From Collimonas fungivorans (GTDB taxonomy: Bacteria > Pseudomonadota > Gammaproteobacteria > Burkholderiales > Burkholderiaceae_D), in contig NZ_CP013232.1 of the NCBI RefSeq assembly GCF_001584145.1, positions 3,162,001-3,226,000 of the forward strand: a stretch of DNA of 64,000 nt. The letters run 5' to 3'. A program made the translations under genes and the position numbers. The notes beneath the pieces were generated by a model. It was not told the origin of the DNA and searched no databases. It saw nothing but the letters and a program-made list of their open reading frames with translations. This document shows positions 63,394 through 64,000 of this stretch, piece after piece; positions within the stretch are counted from its first letter, which is position 1; each line of letters starts with the position of its first letter.

Positions 63394-64000
63394 TTACAGT
63401 AGAGCAGAAAACGGCAGGAAGCGCAGCGCATCGCCCTTGGCGATGGTTTTTCCGGCCGGATTATCGACCAGGCCGTCGCCCCAGACGGTGGAAGTCAGTA
63501 CACCCGAACCTTGCTGCGGGAACAGGTCGAGGCCGCCGCTGGCGTTGATTCTTGCGCGCAGAAATTCCTGGCGGCGGTCGGCCTTGGGCCAGTCGAAATC
63601 GGCGCGCATGGCGATTGCCTGCGGCGCCAGCCCGCTTGCCGCCACCCCTTGCTGGTGCAGGATGAAGGGCCGCACAAAGATCAGGAAGGTGACAAAACTG
63701 GATACCGGATTGCCGGGCAAGCCGATAAAGAAGGCAGTGCCGCCCGCGGCGCGGCGGACTTCGCCGAAGGCTAGCGGTTTCCCGGCTTCATGGCGATCTG
63801 CCACATGTTCAGGCGCCCTTCCGCCTCCACCGCCGGCTTGACATGATCTTCCTCACCGACCGACACGCCGCCCGAGGTAAGGATCAAATCATGTCCTTGC
63901 GCGGCAACGCGCAGCGCCTCGCGGGTTGCTTCGCGGTTGTCGGGGACAATGCCGTAATCGCTGATTTCGCAGCCCAGGTTTTCCAGCAGGCCGCGCAAGA
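63394..64000 (-). pseudogene. moeA: Molybdopterin molybdenumtransferase MoeA, 3' part, frameshifted and cut by window edge
   Basis: The C-terminal half of MoeA, which inserts molybdate into adenylylated molybdopterin. The upstream frame (63771-64000) has LILTSGGVSVGEEDHVKPAV and LNMWQIAMKPG, then runs into a stop. The other frame (to 63394) resumes with KPLAFGEVRRAAGGTAFF and IGLPGNPVSSFVTFLIFV. The break is at about 63778-63783, where the minus strand reads CCGGGAAACC; one extra C would give the expected PGKPLAFG continuous sequence. All family motifs are otherwise intact. A sequencing indel is likely, since a dead moeA would normally remove all molybdenum-cofactor enzymes. The 5' half lies beyond the window. 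Confidence 0.85.

Overview
The window is a GC-rich, gene-dense stretch of a betaproteobacterial chromosome. Three things point to Burkholderiales: a siderophore locus organised like the ornibactin and malleobactin clusters of Burkholderia, ClpB close to a moeA-moaD-moaE group, and overall codon use. The family Oxalobacteraceae (for example Collimonas or a relative) is my best guess, but it is an inference and not a database match.

Layout. 1-2199: end of a fliQ-fliR-flhB flagellar-type export operon (minus strand), an AT-rich gap and a strong terminator. 2227-4677: two glycosyltransferase-like genes. 4678-5190: AT-rich non-coding DNA with a three-copy direct repeat. 5191-20690: one 5,033-residue YD-repeat (Rhs-type) protein ending in a ParB-like domain, followed by a small, overlapping putative immunity gene. 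20841-23041: an MFS exporter divergent from an ArsR-type regulator. 23139-25199: OPT-family transporter. 25408-28204: two-subunit molybdenum hydroxylase whose large-subunit gene carries a frameshift. 28261-56548: siderophore locus. 56820-63998: rraA, a diguanylate cyclase, clpB, a small membrane protein, and moaE, moaD and the 3' end of moeA.

The siderophore locus has the ornibactin-type parts list. These are an ECF sigma factor (orbS-like) behind a Fur box, an MbtH-like protein, an aspartate beta-hydroxylase-like dioxygenase, a ferric-siderophore ABC importer (ATPase, fused permease, binding protein), a FhuF-like reductase, a PvdE-like exporter and two NRPSs. An ornithine N5-hydroxylase, a TonB-dependent receptor and an N5-hydroxyornithine formyltransferase complete it. 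Adenylation-pocket residues read by eye predict hydroxyornithine - D-(hydroxy)aspartate - serine - hydroxyornithine. The final module ends in C-T without a thioesterase, which fits release onto an amine as in ornibactin and malleobactin. No acyltransferase gene (orbK/orbL type) is present, so malleobactin is the nearer model. Three sites of the form TAAAW-N16-CGTC lie before orbH, orbE and orbI, exactly where sigma-OrbS promoters are expected.

Quality warning: four single-base deletions break otherwise conserved reading frames (one in the molybdenum hydroxylase large subunit, two in the siderophore permease, one in moeA). All four are in or beside G/C runs and the flanking coding sequence is intact. 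Residual sequencing error is as likely as real gene decay.
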